6,905 nt of DNA. It comes from Anaerolineales bacterium UBA5069 (GTDB lineage: Bacteria; Chloroflexota; Anaerolineae; Caldilineales; Caldilineaceae). The stretch is from the NCBI GenBank assembly GCA_002415895.1, contig DIAV01000115.1:1-6905 (forward strand). The letters run 5' to 3'. Position numbers and translations under genes: made by a program. The notes beneath the pieces were generated by a model. The model made no database searches. It was not told where the DNA came from and saw only the letters and a list, made by a program, of their open reading frames with translations. Shown here piece by piece: positions 6,802-6,905 of this stretch. The first letter of the stretch is position 1. Each line of letters begins with the position of its first letter.

Positions 6802-6905
6802 ATGTTTGTTCTGCCCTTCAGTAACATTCGCAAAGAGGACATTGCCGGCACCGGCGGCAAGGGCGCCAACCTGGGTGAGTTGGTGGCGGCAGGGCTGCCC
6901 GTGCC
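6802..6905 (+). CDS. PEP/pyruvate-binding enzyme, PEP synthase-like, N-terminal 34 codons (3' end outside window)
   Basis: The first 34 residues contain IRKEDIAGTGGKGANLGELVA and then AGLPVP, the signature opening of the PEP/pyruvate-binding (ATP-grasp-like) N-terminal domain. This domain occurs in PEP synthase, pyruvate phosphate dikinase and rifampin phosphotransferase. GGKGANLGEL forms part of the nucleotide-binding region. PEP synthase would convert pyruvate and ATP to PEP, AMP and phosphate for gluconeogenesis. The short, direct lead-in to GGKGANLGEL looks more like PEP synthase or rifampin phosphotransferase than pyruvate phosphate dikinase, but 34 residues cannot decide. It runs divergently from rex and may share its control region. 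Domain call is strong; exact enzyme is open, so no symbol is given. Confidence 0.78.
   Translation, partial: MFVLPFSNIRKEDIAGTGGKGANLGELVAAGLPV

Noticed and set aside
6779..6905. Alternative ATG at 6779 with an open frame to the window end.
   Set aside because: It is out of frame with the recognisable GGKGANLGEL motif; its product shows no similarity to known proteins.
1..6905. CRISPR array, insertion sequence, rRNA or prophage signatures.
   Set aside because: No spaced direct repeats, transposase motifs, terminal inverted repeats or rRNA-like stretches were seen on either strand.

Overview
The window reads as a GC-rich bacterial chromosome segment with no sign of mobile DNA. Four protein genes are supported. 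Two run off the window edges: a large secreted alpha-2-macroglobulin-like protein on the minus strand at the left, and a PEP synthase-like protein on the plus strand at the right. Between them are complete rsmG (plus) and rex (minus) genes. Rex is typical of Firmicutes, Actinobacteria, Thermus/Deinococcus, Thermotogae and Chloroflexota. Combined with high GC, a large bacterial macroglobulin and an apparently leaderless rsmG, a Chloroflexota (Anaerolineae-like) source is my best guess. It is not proven by this window.

Layout. Positions 1-4627, minus strand: 1542 uninterrupted codons of a bacterial alpha-2-macroglobulin with a Sec signal peptide, macroglobulin-type repeats, a bait-region domain and the start of the A2M domain. 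The thioester domain and C-terminus lie beyond position 1. Positions 4628-4923: divergent promoter region, with a sigma70-like promoter and strong Shine-Dalgarno for the macroglobulin gene. It also holds a 13-bp tandem repeat and an extended -10 directly abutting the rsmG start. Positions 4924-5712, plus: rsmG. Positions 5697-5726: a symmetrical terminator between convergent rsmG and rex, with the rsmG stop codon as its loop. Positions 5774-6451, minus: rex. Positions 6452-6801: a 350-bp divergent intergenic region with the rex promoter, a Rex-operator-like palindrome over it, a perfect 9-bp inverted repeat and several TTGTG half-sites. Positions 6802-6905, plus: first 34 codons of a PEP/pyruvate-binding enzyme.

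The genes do not form one operon; each appears to have its own promoter. The macroglobulin would act outside the cytoplasmic membrane as a protease trap. RsmG modifies 16S rRNA. Rex senses NADH/NAD+ and probably controls its own gene, and perhaps the divergent PEP-enzyme gene. I do not see a clearly undescribed system. The points most worth checking are the Met/Gly-rich bait-like segment of the macroglobulin, the Rex operator arrangement and the leaderless rsmG promoter.
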